The translations under genes and the position numbers were made by a program. The notes below the pieces were generated by a model that made no database searches, was not told where the DNA came from, and saw nothing but the letters and a program-made list of their open reading frames with translations. Positions 18,133-25,133 of a stretch of DNA of 64,000 nt are shown piece after piece. The stretch lies in NCBI RefSeq assembly GCF_028682395.1, contig NZ_JANHLC010000008.1, positions 124,001 to 188,000 on the forward strand, in the 5' to 3' direction. The stretch's first letter is position 1. Each line of letters starts with the position of its first letter. Origin of the DNA: Pseudomonas putida. Its GTDB lineage: Bacteria; Pseudomonadota; Gammaproteobacteria; Pseudomonadales; Pseudomonadaceae.

Positions 18133-18741
18133 ATGCAACCCGATGCCCTACTAACCCGGGATGAACTGGACTTCATTCAAACCCTGCAACATGCCCCGCA
18201 CCTCAATCTGCGGGATGCTTCATCGAGCCTGCTGGTCAATGGCGGCACGCAGGTCCGCGACCTGCTGACCCGCCTGGCGGCCAACGAACAAGTGACCCTT
18301 GAAGCGCGGTTCGAGAACCAGCAGATGACGTTTCCGCTGCAACTGGTCGAGGACGAGTTTCACGCCCTGCACCTACGCCTGGGCACGCCCAGTATTTTCG
18401 AGGATGGCCCGACGACCCGTCCGTGGCGCCTGACACTGGACGCGCCGATGGCGCTGGAAAACCTTCGCGGCCAGGCGGGAACGCTGCGGGTTCTCGAGCT
18501 TTCGTTCAAAGGACTGCTGCTTGAAAGCTCCGATGGCAGTAGCCCGCCCAGGCAGTTCCAGCGCTGGCTCAACCCCGCCGATGGCCAGGAACGAATCGCC
18601 CTGCGTGCAACGCTCGAACGCAAGACCGATACCGGCCGCTATGCCTATCGCCTAAGCCAGCGCGACGCCCTGCAGACCGAACGGCTGCGCCAATTTATCC
18701 TGGCCCAGCACCGTCGCGTTCACCCCGACCTGCATCAGTAA
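18133..18741 (+). CDS. Uncharacterised protein with PilZ-like architecture
   Basis: A 202-residue soluble protein I cannot name confidently. The N-terminal half is alpha/beta (LLTRDELDFIQTLQ, VRDLLTRLAANEQVTLEARFENQQMTF). The C-terminal half reads like a degenerate PilZ domain: RPWRLTLDAPMALENL, then VLELSFKGLLLE in place of the D-x-S-x-x-G motif, and a basic end. The N-terminal RxxxR signature for c-di-GMP is not evident. Start 18133 (ATGCAACCC) has no strong ribosome site; a TTG at 18121 is an alternative. It lies between the LOV gene and the convergent MerR gene (4 bases apart), so it may belong to the same light-response group. Confidence 0.65.
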   Translation: MQPDALLTRDELDFIQTLQHAPHLNLRDASSSLLVNGGTQVRDLLTRLAANEQVTLEARFENQQMTFPLQLVEDEFHALHLRLGTPSIFEDGPTTRPWRLTLDAPMALENLRGQAGTLRVLELSFKGLLLESSDGSSPPRQFQRWLNPADGQERIALRATLERKTDTGRYAYRLSQRDALQTERLRQFILAQHRRVHPDLHQ

Positions 18742-18745
18742 GCGG

Positions 18746-19675
18746 CTAGGTATCCAGCGTCGCCGCGAGAAAGCCCTGCAAGCGCGCCTGCATCTTCAGA
18801 CCTTCTCGCCCCAGGCAACCGACCGTCGAGCCAGCCAGGCGCTCCTCGGCCAGATCCGACGCTTCGCCTGCCAGCAGTACCGGACATTCCGTCGCCTGCG
18901 CCAGCCGCTCCAGGCGCCGCGGCAACTCCACCGGCGCCGAACCGCTGGAAAACAGCACCAGGGCCTGGGGCCGAATTTTCTCGCAGATCAGCGTCAACTC
19001 GGCAAAAGGCTGCCCTACCGCCAGCACGCTGACGCGGGTATCGGCACTGCCCAGCAACAGCGCCGTCACCCACAACTCCAGCTCACGGCACTGCCCGGGC
19101 AAACCGGCCAACAGCACATGGCGCGGCTGATCGAGGCGATTGAGTTGCAGGCGCTGCAAGGTCCTCGCCCGCAGAAACGCGTCATAGAACAGCCATTCGC
19201 TGACCTGGCCGAATTCATCCTGCAAGGCCAGCTCCCGCCAGAGCGGCATCAGGATGTCTTCGAACACCTGGTTGAGCGGGTAACTGGAAAAAATCTGACC
19301 GTACAAGCGCTCCAGCCGCGCCTCGTCGAACGCGCTGATGGCCTCGGTCAGAGGCACTTGCCATTGGGCCCGCAAGCCCTGGCCGGCGATCTGCGCGACG
19401 ACCGTCGGCGCACGCGCCAGTAACGTGCCGACCTTGCTCACGGCAACGCCTCGCTCGACCCAGGCCAGAATCTGGCGGACGGTCTCAATATCGCGCGCAC
19501 TGTACAGCCGATGCCCACTTTCGGTGCGCGTCGGCTGGATCAACCCATAGCGCCGCTCCCAGGCCCGCAATGTCACCGGGTTGATCCCGGTAAGGCGCGA
19601 CACCTCCCGAATGGGAAAGAGTTCATCCTCGCTCAGGCTGGACGGAGTAGCTGCGTGTTCAGTGATAACGGGCAT
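18746..19675 (-). CDS. MerR-family regulator, class II LitR-like
   Basis: A 309-residue regulator. The N-terminal MerR helix-turn-helix begins FPIREVSRLTGINPVTLRAWERRYG (residues 20-44). A helical domain (about 100-180) and a C-terminal Rossmann-like domain (VLLAGLPGQCRELELW...) resemble the cobalamin-binding module of CarH/LitR. The histidine that ligates cobalt is not present: the loop reads GQCREL where B12 binders have a His, and no DxHxxG motif is seen. This fits class II LitR proteins, which in P. putida act with a short LOV protein to switch light-induced genes. The ATG at 19675 gives MPVITEHAA; a longer frame to 19693 lacks support. A TAGAAT box lies upstream. Confidence 0.85.
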   Translation of the reverse strand: MPVITEHAATPSSLSEDELFPIREVSRLTGINPVTLRAWERRYGLIQPTRTESGHRLYSARDIETVRQILAWVERGVAVSKVGTLLARAPTVVAQIAGQGLRAQWQVPLTEAISAFDEARLERLYGQIFSSYPLNQVFEDILMPLWRELALQDEFGQVSEWLFYDAFLRARTLQRLQLNRLDQPRHVLLAGLPGQCRELELWVTALLLGSADTRVSVLAVGQPFAELTLICEKIRPQALVLFSSGSAPVELPRRLERLAQATECPVLLAGEASDLAEERLAGSTVGCLGREGLKMQARLQGFLAATLDT

Positions 19676-19810
19676 AGGCGGAAAAACGGCCAAGAAAGGA
19701 ATCTGCCTATTCTACGCTCGCCCATCAGTTTTTCAGACAGGCGCGCGCGCACCCGCACGATGGCTGTGGCGTATTTCACAGAATCAGGAATAATCCTTGC
19801 TTGATTGCCC

Positions 19811-19836
19811 ATACGGCCCAACACCCCGGGCCGTAT
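19811..19836 (+). promoter_or_regulatory. Hairpin in the leader of the ABM-domain gene
   Basis: ATACGGCCC (19811-19819), an 8-base loop and GGGCCGTAT (19828-19836) form a perfect 9-bp stem 44 bases before the start codon. No T-run follows, so it is more likely a leader structure or operator than a terminator. Confidence 0.4.
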
Positions 19837-19880
19837 TTGCGCACGTCCTACCCGGACAGCGCCTGCACCGGAGATACACA

Positions 19881-20438
19881 ATGTCTACCTCACCCGTCAC
19901 CCTGATGGTGGCCCGTCGCGTTGCCGACGGACGCTATGAAGAATTGATCGCCTGGCTACGCGAAGGCGAGCAACTGGCCACCGACTTCCCCGGTTATCTC
20001 GGTTCAGGCGTACTTGCCCCGCCGCCGGGCGAGCATGAATTCCAGATTATTTTCCGTTTTACCGACAGCGCCACGATGCACGCCTGGGAACACTCGGCGT
20101 CGCGCAAGGCCTGGTTGCTGCGCGGTAGCGACCTGTTCGCCAACCCTTCGGAGCACCGCGTCAGCGGTATCGATGGCTGGTTCGCCAGCGCCGGGCAGCG
20201 ACCACCACGCTGGAAGCAGGCCGTGGCGATCTGGCTGGCGTTCTTTCCTGTATCGCTGCTCTTCAACTTTGTCTTCAGCCCGTTGCTCGGCGAATTGAGC
20301 CTGGCGCCACGGGTGCTACTCAGCACCCTGGGGCTAACGCCCTTGATGGTCTATATATTCATACCGCTCTCGACCCGCCTGCTCGCCGGCTGGCTCAATA
20401 GCGTTCCCGGCAAGGCGCTGCATACGCAGCCCCACTGA
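19881..20438 (+). CDS. Antibiotic biosynthesis monooxygenase-like domain protein with membrane tail
   Basis: A 185-residue protein. Residues 1-95 resemble an ABM/dimeric alpha-beta barrel domain (VTLMVARRVADGRYEELIAWLRE, FPGYLGSGVL, FQIIFRFTDSATMHAWEHS). It is followed by two membrane helices (AVAIWLAFFPVSLLFNFVF and VLLSTLGLTPLMVYIFI). Proteins of this shape are seen in many proteobacteria without a firm function; a role in quinone or small-molecule oxidation is only a guess. The ATG at 19881 follows GGAG. It is divergent from the MerR regulator, so regulation by it is plausible. Confidence 0.75.
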   Translation: MSTSPVTLMVARRVADGRYEELIAWLREGEQLATDFPGYLGSGVLAPPPGEHEFQIIFRFTDSATMHAWEHSASRKAWLLRGSDLFANPSEHRVSGIDGWFASAGQRPPRWKQAVAIWLAFFPVSLLFNFVFSPLLGELSLAPRVLLSTLGLTPLMVYIFIPLSTRLLAGWLNSVPGKALHTQPH

Positions 20439-20515
20439 GGCTGAAGCGGTGAGCCATGGGCGGCCGAGGCTGGTATAGTTTTGCCCTATCCACCTGTGCT
20501 TGCCGCGAGCCCTCG

Positions 20516-21226
20516 ATGACCACTTCTTCCGCCCCGATCCTGATCACTGGCGCCAGCCAGCGCGTCGGCCTGCATTGTGCCCAGCGCTTGCTGGCCGAGG
20601 GACAGTCGGTGATTGTCAGCTACCGCAGCGAGCGGCCCGGTGTCCAGCAGCTGCGTGATCTGGGCGCGACGGTACTGTTCGCCGATTTTTCCAGCGAAGC
20701 CGGCATCCTGTCGTTTATCGCCGATCTCAAACACCACACCTCCTGCCTGCGGGCGATCGTTCACAACGCCTCGGCCTGGCTCGCCGAATCCAGCGGCCAG
20801 GAGGCGGATGCCTTTATCCAGATGTTCAGCGTGCACATGCTGGCGCCGTACCTGATCAACCTGCATTGCGCCGAGCTGCTCGAACACTCGAGCCCGGCCG
20901 ATATCGTGCATATCAGCGACGACGTGACCCGCAAGGGCAGCAGCAACCATATTGCCTACTGCGCCAGCAAGGCCGGGCTCGATAGCCTGACGCTGTCGTT
21001 CGCGGCCAAGTACGCGCCACGCATCAAGGTCAACGGCATTGCCCCCGCCCTGCTGCTGTTCAACCCCGACGACGACGCGGCGTACCGCGCCAAAGCGCTG
21101 GCCAAATCCGCCCTGGGCATCGAACCCGGTGCCGAGGTGATCTACCAGAGCCTGCGCTATCTGCTGGACAATCCCTACCTGACCGGCACAACCTTGACCG
21201 TCAACGGCGGCCGGCATCTCAAGTAA
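20516..21226 (+). CDS. folM: Dihydromonapterin reductase
   Basis: A 236-residue SDR with the pteridine-reductase signature: ITGASQRVGLHCAQRL near the N-terminus, VHNASAW, YCASKAGLDSLTLSFAAKYAPRIKVNGIAPALL, and TLTVNGG at the end. FolM reduces dihydromonapterin to tetrahydromonapterin, the cofactor of phenylalanine hydroxylase in Pseudomonas. It lies directly upstream of folE and folX, which make its substrate. The chosen ATG at 20516 gives the family start. Confidence 0.93.
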   Translation: MTTSSAPILITGASQRVGLHCAQRLLAEGQSVIVSYRSERPGVQQLRDLGATVLFADFSSEAGILSFIADLKHHTSCLRAIVHNASAWLAESSGQEADAFIQMFSVHMLAPYLINLHCAELLEHSSPADIVHISDDVTRKGSSNHIAYCASKAGLDSLTLSFAAKYAPRIKVNGIAPALLLFNPDDDAAYRAKALAKSALGIEPGAEVIYQSLRYLLDNPYLTGTTLTVNGGRHLK

Positions 21227-21250
21227 GCCGCCCCGCGAGGAACCCTATCG

Positions 21251-21811
21251 ATGAGCACGTCACTGCCCAAGCATTACCGCGAGATCCTGGTCGGCCTCGG
21301 TGAAGACCCGAATCGCGAAGGCCTGCTCGACACCCCCAAGCGAGCAGCCAAGGCCATGCAGTACTTGTGTCATGGCTACACCCAGAGCCTGGATGAAATC
21401 GTCAATGGCGCGCTGTTCGCCTCCGACAACGACGAAATGGTGATCGTCCAGGACATCGAACTTTATTCGCTATGCGAGCACCACCTGCTGCCCTTTATCG
21501 GCAAGGCCCATGTGGCCTATATTCCGACCGGCAAGGTGCTGGGCCTGTCGAAGATCGCCAGGATCGTCGACATGTACGCCCGCCGCCTGCAGATCCAGGA
21601 GAACCTCACCCGCGAGATCGCCGAGGCGATCCAGCAGATCACCCAGGCCGCTGGCGTGGCCGTGGTGATCGAAGCCAAGCACATGTGCATGATGATGCGC
21701 GGCGTCGAGAAACAGAATTCGACCATGAACACCTCGGTCATGCTCGGCGCGTTCCGCGACTCGAGCACCACCCGCATGGAGTTCCTGCAACTGATCGGAC
21801 GGAGCAAGTAA
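21251..21811 (+). CDS. folE: GTP cyclohydrolase I
   Basis: A 186-residue enzyme opening the pterin pathway by converting GTP to 7,8-dihydroneopterin triphosphate. The zinc ligands are visible: C75 and H78 in SLCEHHLLPF, and C146 in EAKHMCMMMRG. The QENLTREIA and MNTSVMLGAFR segments are intact. Length is the usual short bacterial form. It is followed without gap by folX. Pseudomonads carry more than one folE; this one is tied to the monapterin branch by its neighbours. Confidence 0.96.
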   Translation: MSTSLPKHYREILVGLGEDPNREGLLDTPKRAAKAMQYLCHGYTQSLDEIVNGALFASDNDEMVIVQDIELYSLCEHHLLPFIGKAHVAYIPTGKVLGLSKIARIVDMYARRLQIQENLTREIAEAIQQITQAAGVAVVIEAKHMCMMMRGVEKQNSTMNTSVMLGAFRDSSTTRMEFLQLIGRSK

Positions 21812-22183
21812 ATGCCACAACTTCAACCAGGGATGGCCCGTATTCGGGTCAAGGACCTGTGCCTGCGCACCTTTATCGGGATCAATGAAGACGAGATCCT
21901 CAACAAGCAGGATGTCCTGATCAACCTGAGCATTCTTTACGCGGCCCAGGAGGCCGTGCGTGACAACGATATCGACCATGCACTGAACTACCGGACCATC
22001 ACCAAGGCCATCATCCAGCACGTCGAAGGCAATCGCTTCGCCCTGCTTGAGCGCCTGACCCAGGAAGTGCTGGACCTGGTCATGGCCAACGCAGCGGTGC
22101 TCTACGCCGAGGTCGAAGTCGACAAACCCCACGCCCTGCGATTCGCCGAATCCGTATCGATTACCTTGGCTGCAAGCCGCTAA
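21812..22183 (+). CDS. folX: Dihydroneopterin triphosphate 2'-epimerase
   Basis: A 123-residue member of the FolB/FolX fold (tunnelling), with ARIRVKDLCLRTFIGINEDEILNKQ and ALNYRTITKAI plus a C-terminal VEVDKPHALRFAESVS segment. FolX epimerises dihydroneopterin triphosphate to the monapterin form. Start codon immediately follows the folE stop codon. Placement with folM and folE supports FolX rather than FolB. Confidence 0.93.
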   Translation: MPQLQPGMARIRVKDLCLRTFIGINEDEILNKQDVLINLSILYAAQEAVRDNDIDHALNYRTITKAIIQHVEGNRFALLERLTQEVLDLVMANAAVLYAEVEVDKPHALRFAESVSITLAASR

Positions 22184-22226
22184 CAGCAGGCGACAAGCTC
22201 AAAGCCGGGCCGCCACCTATCCTCTT

Positions 22227-22241
22227 GCAGCTTGAAGCTGC
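22227..22241. repeat. Short palindrome in folX-DUF1244 gap
   Basis: GCAGCTT-G-AAGCTGC is a perfect dyad followed by TTT. It could be a weak terminator after folX or a piece of an intergenic repeat; I cannot decide. Confidence 0.4.
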
Positions 22242-22260
22242 TTTACCCGTGAGAGTCTCC

Positions 22261-22557
22261 ATGACCGACCCACAACGCCTCGAACTGGAAGCCGCCGCCT
22301 TTCGTCGGCTGGTCGCCCATCTGGACAGCCGCAAGGATGTCCAGAATATCGACCTGATGAACCTGGCCGGCTTCTGCCGCAACTGCCTCTCCAAGTGGTA
22401 CAAGGCCGAGGCGGACCAACGCCAGATCGAGGTGAGCCTCGATGACGCCCGCGAAGTGGTCTACGGCATGCCGTATGCCGAGTGGAAAGCCCAATATCAG
22501 AAAGAAGCCAGCGCCGAGCAACTGGCAGCGTTCGCCCAAGGAAAACCCCATGACTGA
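22261..22557 (+). CDS. DUF1244 family protein
   Basis: A 98-residue protein with the DUF1244 core: AFRRLVAHLDSRKDVQNIDLMNLAGFCRNCLSKWY and EVVYGMPYAEWKAQYQ. The family is small, helical, widespread in proteobacteria and of unknown function; a conserved FCRNCLSKW segment with two cysteines stands out. Its stop overlaps the next gene by 8 bases (ATGACTGA), so the pair is probably one translational unit. Confidence 0.85.
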   Translation: MTDPQRLELEAAAFRRLVAHLDSRKDVQNIDLMNLAGFCRNCLSKWYKAEADQRQIEVSLDDAREVVYGMPYAEWKAQYQKEASAEQLAAFAQGKPHD

Positions 22558-22891
22558 TCTGAACACCCTGCGCGCCAGCCTCAACAGCGGCGAACATGCC
22601 TTCGCCGACACCCTGGCCTTTATCGCCGCCGGCTACGATTATCAGCCCCAGGCCTTCGTCAATGGTGGCGTGGAAAATGCCGCCGGGCAGAACGAAGGTT
22701 CCTGCAAGACGCTGGGGCTGGCCCTGTTGGAAGGTCTGAGCGACCAGGAAGCCTTGCTGGCTTTCGGCGAACACTATCGCTCGGTGCTCGCGACACCCGA
22801 GGGCAGCGATCACGGCAATATCCGCGCCCTGATTGCCCACGGCCTGGGCGGGGTGAAATTTGCCGCGCAGCCGTTGACTCGCAAAGCCTGA
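22550..22891 (+). CDS. HopJ type III effector family protein
   Basis: A 113-residue protein matching the HopJ family (FIAAGYDYQPQAFVNGGVENAAGQNEGSCKTL, ALLAFGEHYRSVLATPEGSDHGNIRALI). The family name comes from a plant-pathogen effector, but this short form is present in many non-pathogens and no type III secretion gene is in the window. A housekeeping or metabolic role is more likely. Translationally coupled to the DUF1244 gene and followed by a strong terminator. Confidence 0.85.
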   Translation: MTDLNTLRASLNSGEHAFADTLAFIAAGYDYQPQAFVNGGVENAAGQNEGSCKTLGLALLEGLSDQEALLAFGEHYRSVLATPEGSDHGNIRALIAHGLGGVKFAAQPLTRKA

Positions 22892-22925
22892 GTCGCGCCC
22901 CCAGGCTCGACGCCGACACTGGCGC

Positions 22926-22954
22926 AAAAAAACCGGCCGAGGCCGGTTTTTTTT
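22926..22954. terminator. Bidirectional terminator between the hopJ-like gene and trxB
   Basis: AACCGGCC (22931-22938), GA, GGCCGGTT (22941-22948), with A-run before and T-run after, serving both convergent genes. Confidence 0.9.
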
Positions 22955-22966
22955 ACTGCCATGTAA

Positions 22967-23929
22967 TCACAGCGCTGCGTTCTGCAGCCCATCCAGGTAA
23001 CGCTCGGTATCCAGCGCTGCCATGCAGCCGGCACCGGCCGAGGTAATGGCCTGGCGGTAGATATGGTCGGCCACGTCGCCGGCCGCAAACACGCCTTCAA
23101 CGCTGGTCGCCGTGGCATTGCCTTCACGACCGCCCTGGACGACCAGATAACCGTCCTTAAGCTCAAGTTGGCCCTCGAACAACGAGGTGTTTGGCGTGTG
23201 GCCGATGGCGATAAACACGCCGTCGACTTTCAGTTCGTCAAAGCTGCCGTCGTTGTTTTTCAAGCGAGCACCGGTCACGCCCATGTTGTCGCCCAGCACT
23301 TCGTCCAGGGTCGAGTTGAGCTTGAGTACGATCTTGCCCTCAGCCACGCGGGCATGCAGCTTGTCGATCAGGATTTTCTCGGCGCGGAAAGTCTCGCGAC
23401 GGTGGATCAGGGTCACCTTGCTGGCGATATTGGCCAGGTACAAGGCTTCTTCAACGGCCGTGTTGCCACCGCCGACGACCGCCACTTCACGGTTGCGGTA
23501 GAAGAAGCCATCGCAGGTGGCGCAGGCCGAAACGCCCTTGCCCATGAAGGTCTCTTCCGAAGGCAGCCCCAAGTAGCGCGCACTGGCGCCGGTGGCGATG
23601 ATCAGGGCGTCGCAGGTGAAAGTGCCGCTGTCGCCGACCAGGGTAAACGGCTTTTTCGACAGGTCGACCGCGTTGATATGATCAAAAACGATTTCCGTCT
23701 CGAAACGCTCGGCGTGCTCTTTCATCCGCTCCATCAGCGCCGGGCCGGTCAGGCCATGGACGTCGCCCGGCCAGTTGTCGACTTCGGTGGTGGTGGTCAA
23801 CTGACCGCCCGCCTGCATGCCGGTAATCAGCAATGGCTTGAGGTTGGCCCGGGCCGCATAGACCGCGGCGCTGTAACCGGCAGGACCGGAACCGAGAATA
23901 ATCACTCGCGAATGGCGTACTTCAGACAT
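22967..23929 (-). CDS. trxB: Thioredoxin reductase
   Basis: A 320-residue flavoprotein reducing thioredoxin with NADPH in the cytosol. The FAD motif is GSGPAG (13-18), the redox-active pair is CATC (136-139) and the NADPH motif is GGGNTA (153-158). The C-terminal FAD-binding FAAGDVAD is also present. Length matches the low-molecular-weight bacterial enzyme. It has a long 314-base upstream region with a large dyad. Confidence 0.97.
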   Translation of the reverse strand: MSEVRHSRVIILGSGPAGYSAAVYAARANLKPLLITGMQAGGQLTTTTEVDNWPGDVHGLTGPALMERMKEHAERFETEIVFDHINAVDLSKKPFTLVGDSGTFTCDALIIATGASARYLGLPSEETFMGKGVSACATCDGFFYRNREVAVVGGGNTAVEEALYLANIASKVTLIHRRETFRAEKILIDKLHARVAEGKIVLKLNSTLDEVLGDNMGVTGARLKNNDGSFDELKVDGVFIAIGHTPNTSLFEGQLELKDGYLVVQGGREGNATATSVEGVFAAGDVADHIYRQAITSAGAGCMAALDTERYLDGLQNAAL

Positions 23930-24243
23930 GACTCACTCCTATCGACCGCCCCGTGCAATCGCTGGGCCGGGGCGCCGGCGTGCCGGCTGGAATAAAAGGG
24001 ACCGACAAAGCCCAGGGCAGGGCTTTAATCCGGCGGTCCTGAAAATAATGGGTGCAGCGTATAGAGGGGGCGAAGAGTAAGGAAATACCGAATAACAATC
24101 CAGCTCATAGCCGGTTTCTATCCCTAACGGTACGCCGCACCCAAGCCTTTGTTACAGTGAATGTCAGCGCTGGCCGTGCGCTTTCGCCCACCGGGCAAAG
24201 CCGGTAAGGTCGGCGCGTTTTCCCTTTTTGTTCGGAGCACTGC
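23930..24243. other. Divergent trxB/cysZ intergenic region
   Basis: A 314-base gap without a gene. On the trxB side a nested dyad occupies 23999-24039: outer GGACCG/CGGTCC and inner AAAGCCC (24007-24013) / GGGCTTT (24020-24026). Read towards trxB it is followed by a short TTTTATT run. The cysZ side carries only a GGAG ribosome site before 24244. No clear promoter hexamers. Confidence 0.5.
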
Positions 24244-24996
24244 ATGCCCGCCCCTGTCCTATCCGGCCCGCAATACCTGCGCGAAGGCCTGAAACTCATT
24301 CTCAGCCCCGGCCTGCGCCTGTTTGTCCTCCTGCCGCTGGCCGTCAACCTGGTCCTGTTCGTCGGTCTGATCTACTTTGCCGGGCACCAGTTCAGCCTGT
24401 GGGTCGATGCCTTGATGCCCAGCCTGCCCCAGTGGTTGAGCTTTCTGAGCTATGTGCTCTGGCCATTGTTCGTGGTACTGGTGGGGCTGATGGTGTTTTT
24501 CACCTTCACGATGTTCGCCAATATCATCGCGGCGCCCTTCAATGGTTTTCTCGCGGAAAAGGTCGAAGTGGTCGTGCGGGGCACCGATGATTTCCCGGCC
24601 TTCAGCTGGACAGAGCTGATTGCGATGATCCCGCGCACGCTGGCCCGGGAAATGCGCAAGCTGGGCTATTTCCTGCCCCGCGCCATCGCCCTGCTGATCC
24701 TGTCCTTTATCCCGGTGGTCAACCTGATCGCCGCCCCGCTGTGGCTGCTGTTCGGGATCTGGATGATGGCAATCCAATATATCGACTACCCGGCAGACAA
24801 CCACAAGATGAGCTGGCAGGACATGCTCGCCTGGCTGCGCAGCAAGCGCTGGCAGAGCATGAGCTTTGGCGGCATTGTCTATCTGGTGCTGCTGATTCCC
24901 TTCGTCAACCTGCTGATGATGCCCGCCGCCGTAGCGGGCGCGACCCTGTTCTGGGTTCGTGAACGCACCGAGGCAACACCTGTGCAAAAAACCTGA
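24244..24996 (+). CDS. cysZ: Sulfate transporter CysZ
   Basis: A 250-residue inner-membrane protein with several hydrophobic helices (FVLLPLAVNLVLFVGLIYF, VLWPLFVVLVGLMVFFTFTMF, FIPVVNLIAAPLWLLFGIWMMAIQYIDYPADNH, IVYLVLLIPFVNLLMMPAAVAG). The IQYIDYP motif and size fit CysZ, which brings sulfate into the cell for assimilation. It starts after GGAG at 24244. The sulfate-activation genes cysD and cysNC are 8-11 kb away in the same window. Confidence 0.92.
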   Translation: MPAPVLSGPQYLREGLKLILSPGLRLFVLLPLAVNLVLFVGLIYFAGHQFSLWVDALMPSLPQWLSFLSYVLWPLFVVLVGLMVFFTFTMFANIIAAPFNGFLAEKVEVVVRGTDDFPAFSWTELIAMIPRTLAREMRKLGYFLPRAIALLILSFIPVVNLIAAPLWLLFGIWMMAIQYIDYPADNHKMSWQDMLAWLRSKRWQSMSFGGIVYLVLLIPFVNLLMMPAAVAGATLFWVRERTEATPVQKT

Positions 24997-25133
24997 GCGA
25001 CTGGCGCTTATCCCGAGGGAACAGGGCTCCTAACCTCGGGATAGCCAGCCAGGCCTGCAGGGCCTTGCCCACCGTCACCAATCCATCATGTAACTGCCAC
25101 AGTGACGACACGCCAGTGGGCGACACTGTGAAC

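Noticed and set aside
22550..22891. HopJ-like gene as evidence of a type III secretion system
   Set aside because: No secretion, chaperone or hrp-box element is nearby and the short HopJ form is widespread in non-pathogens.
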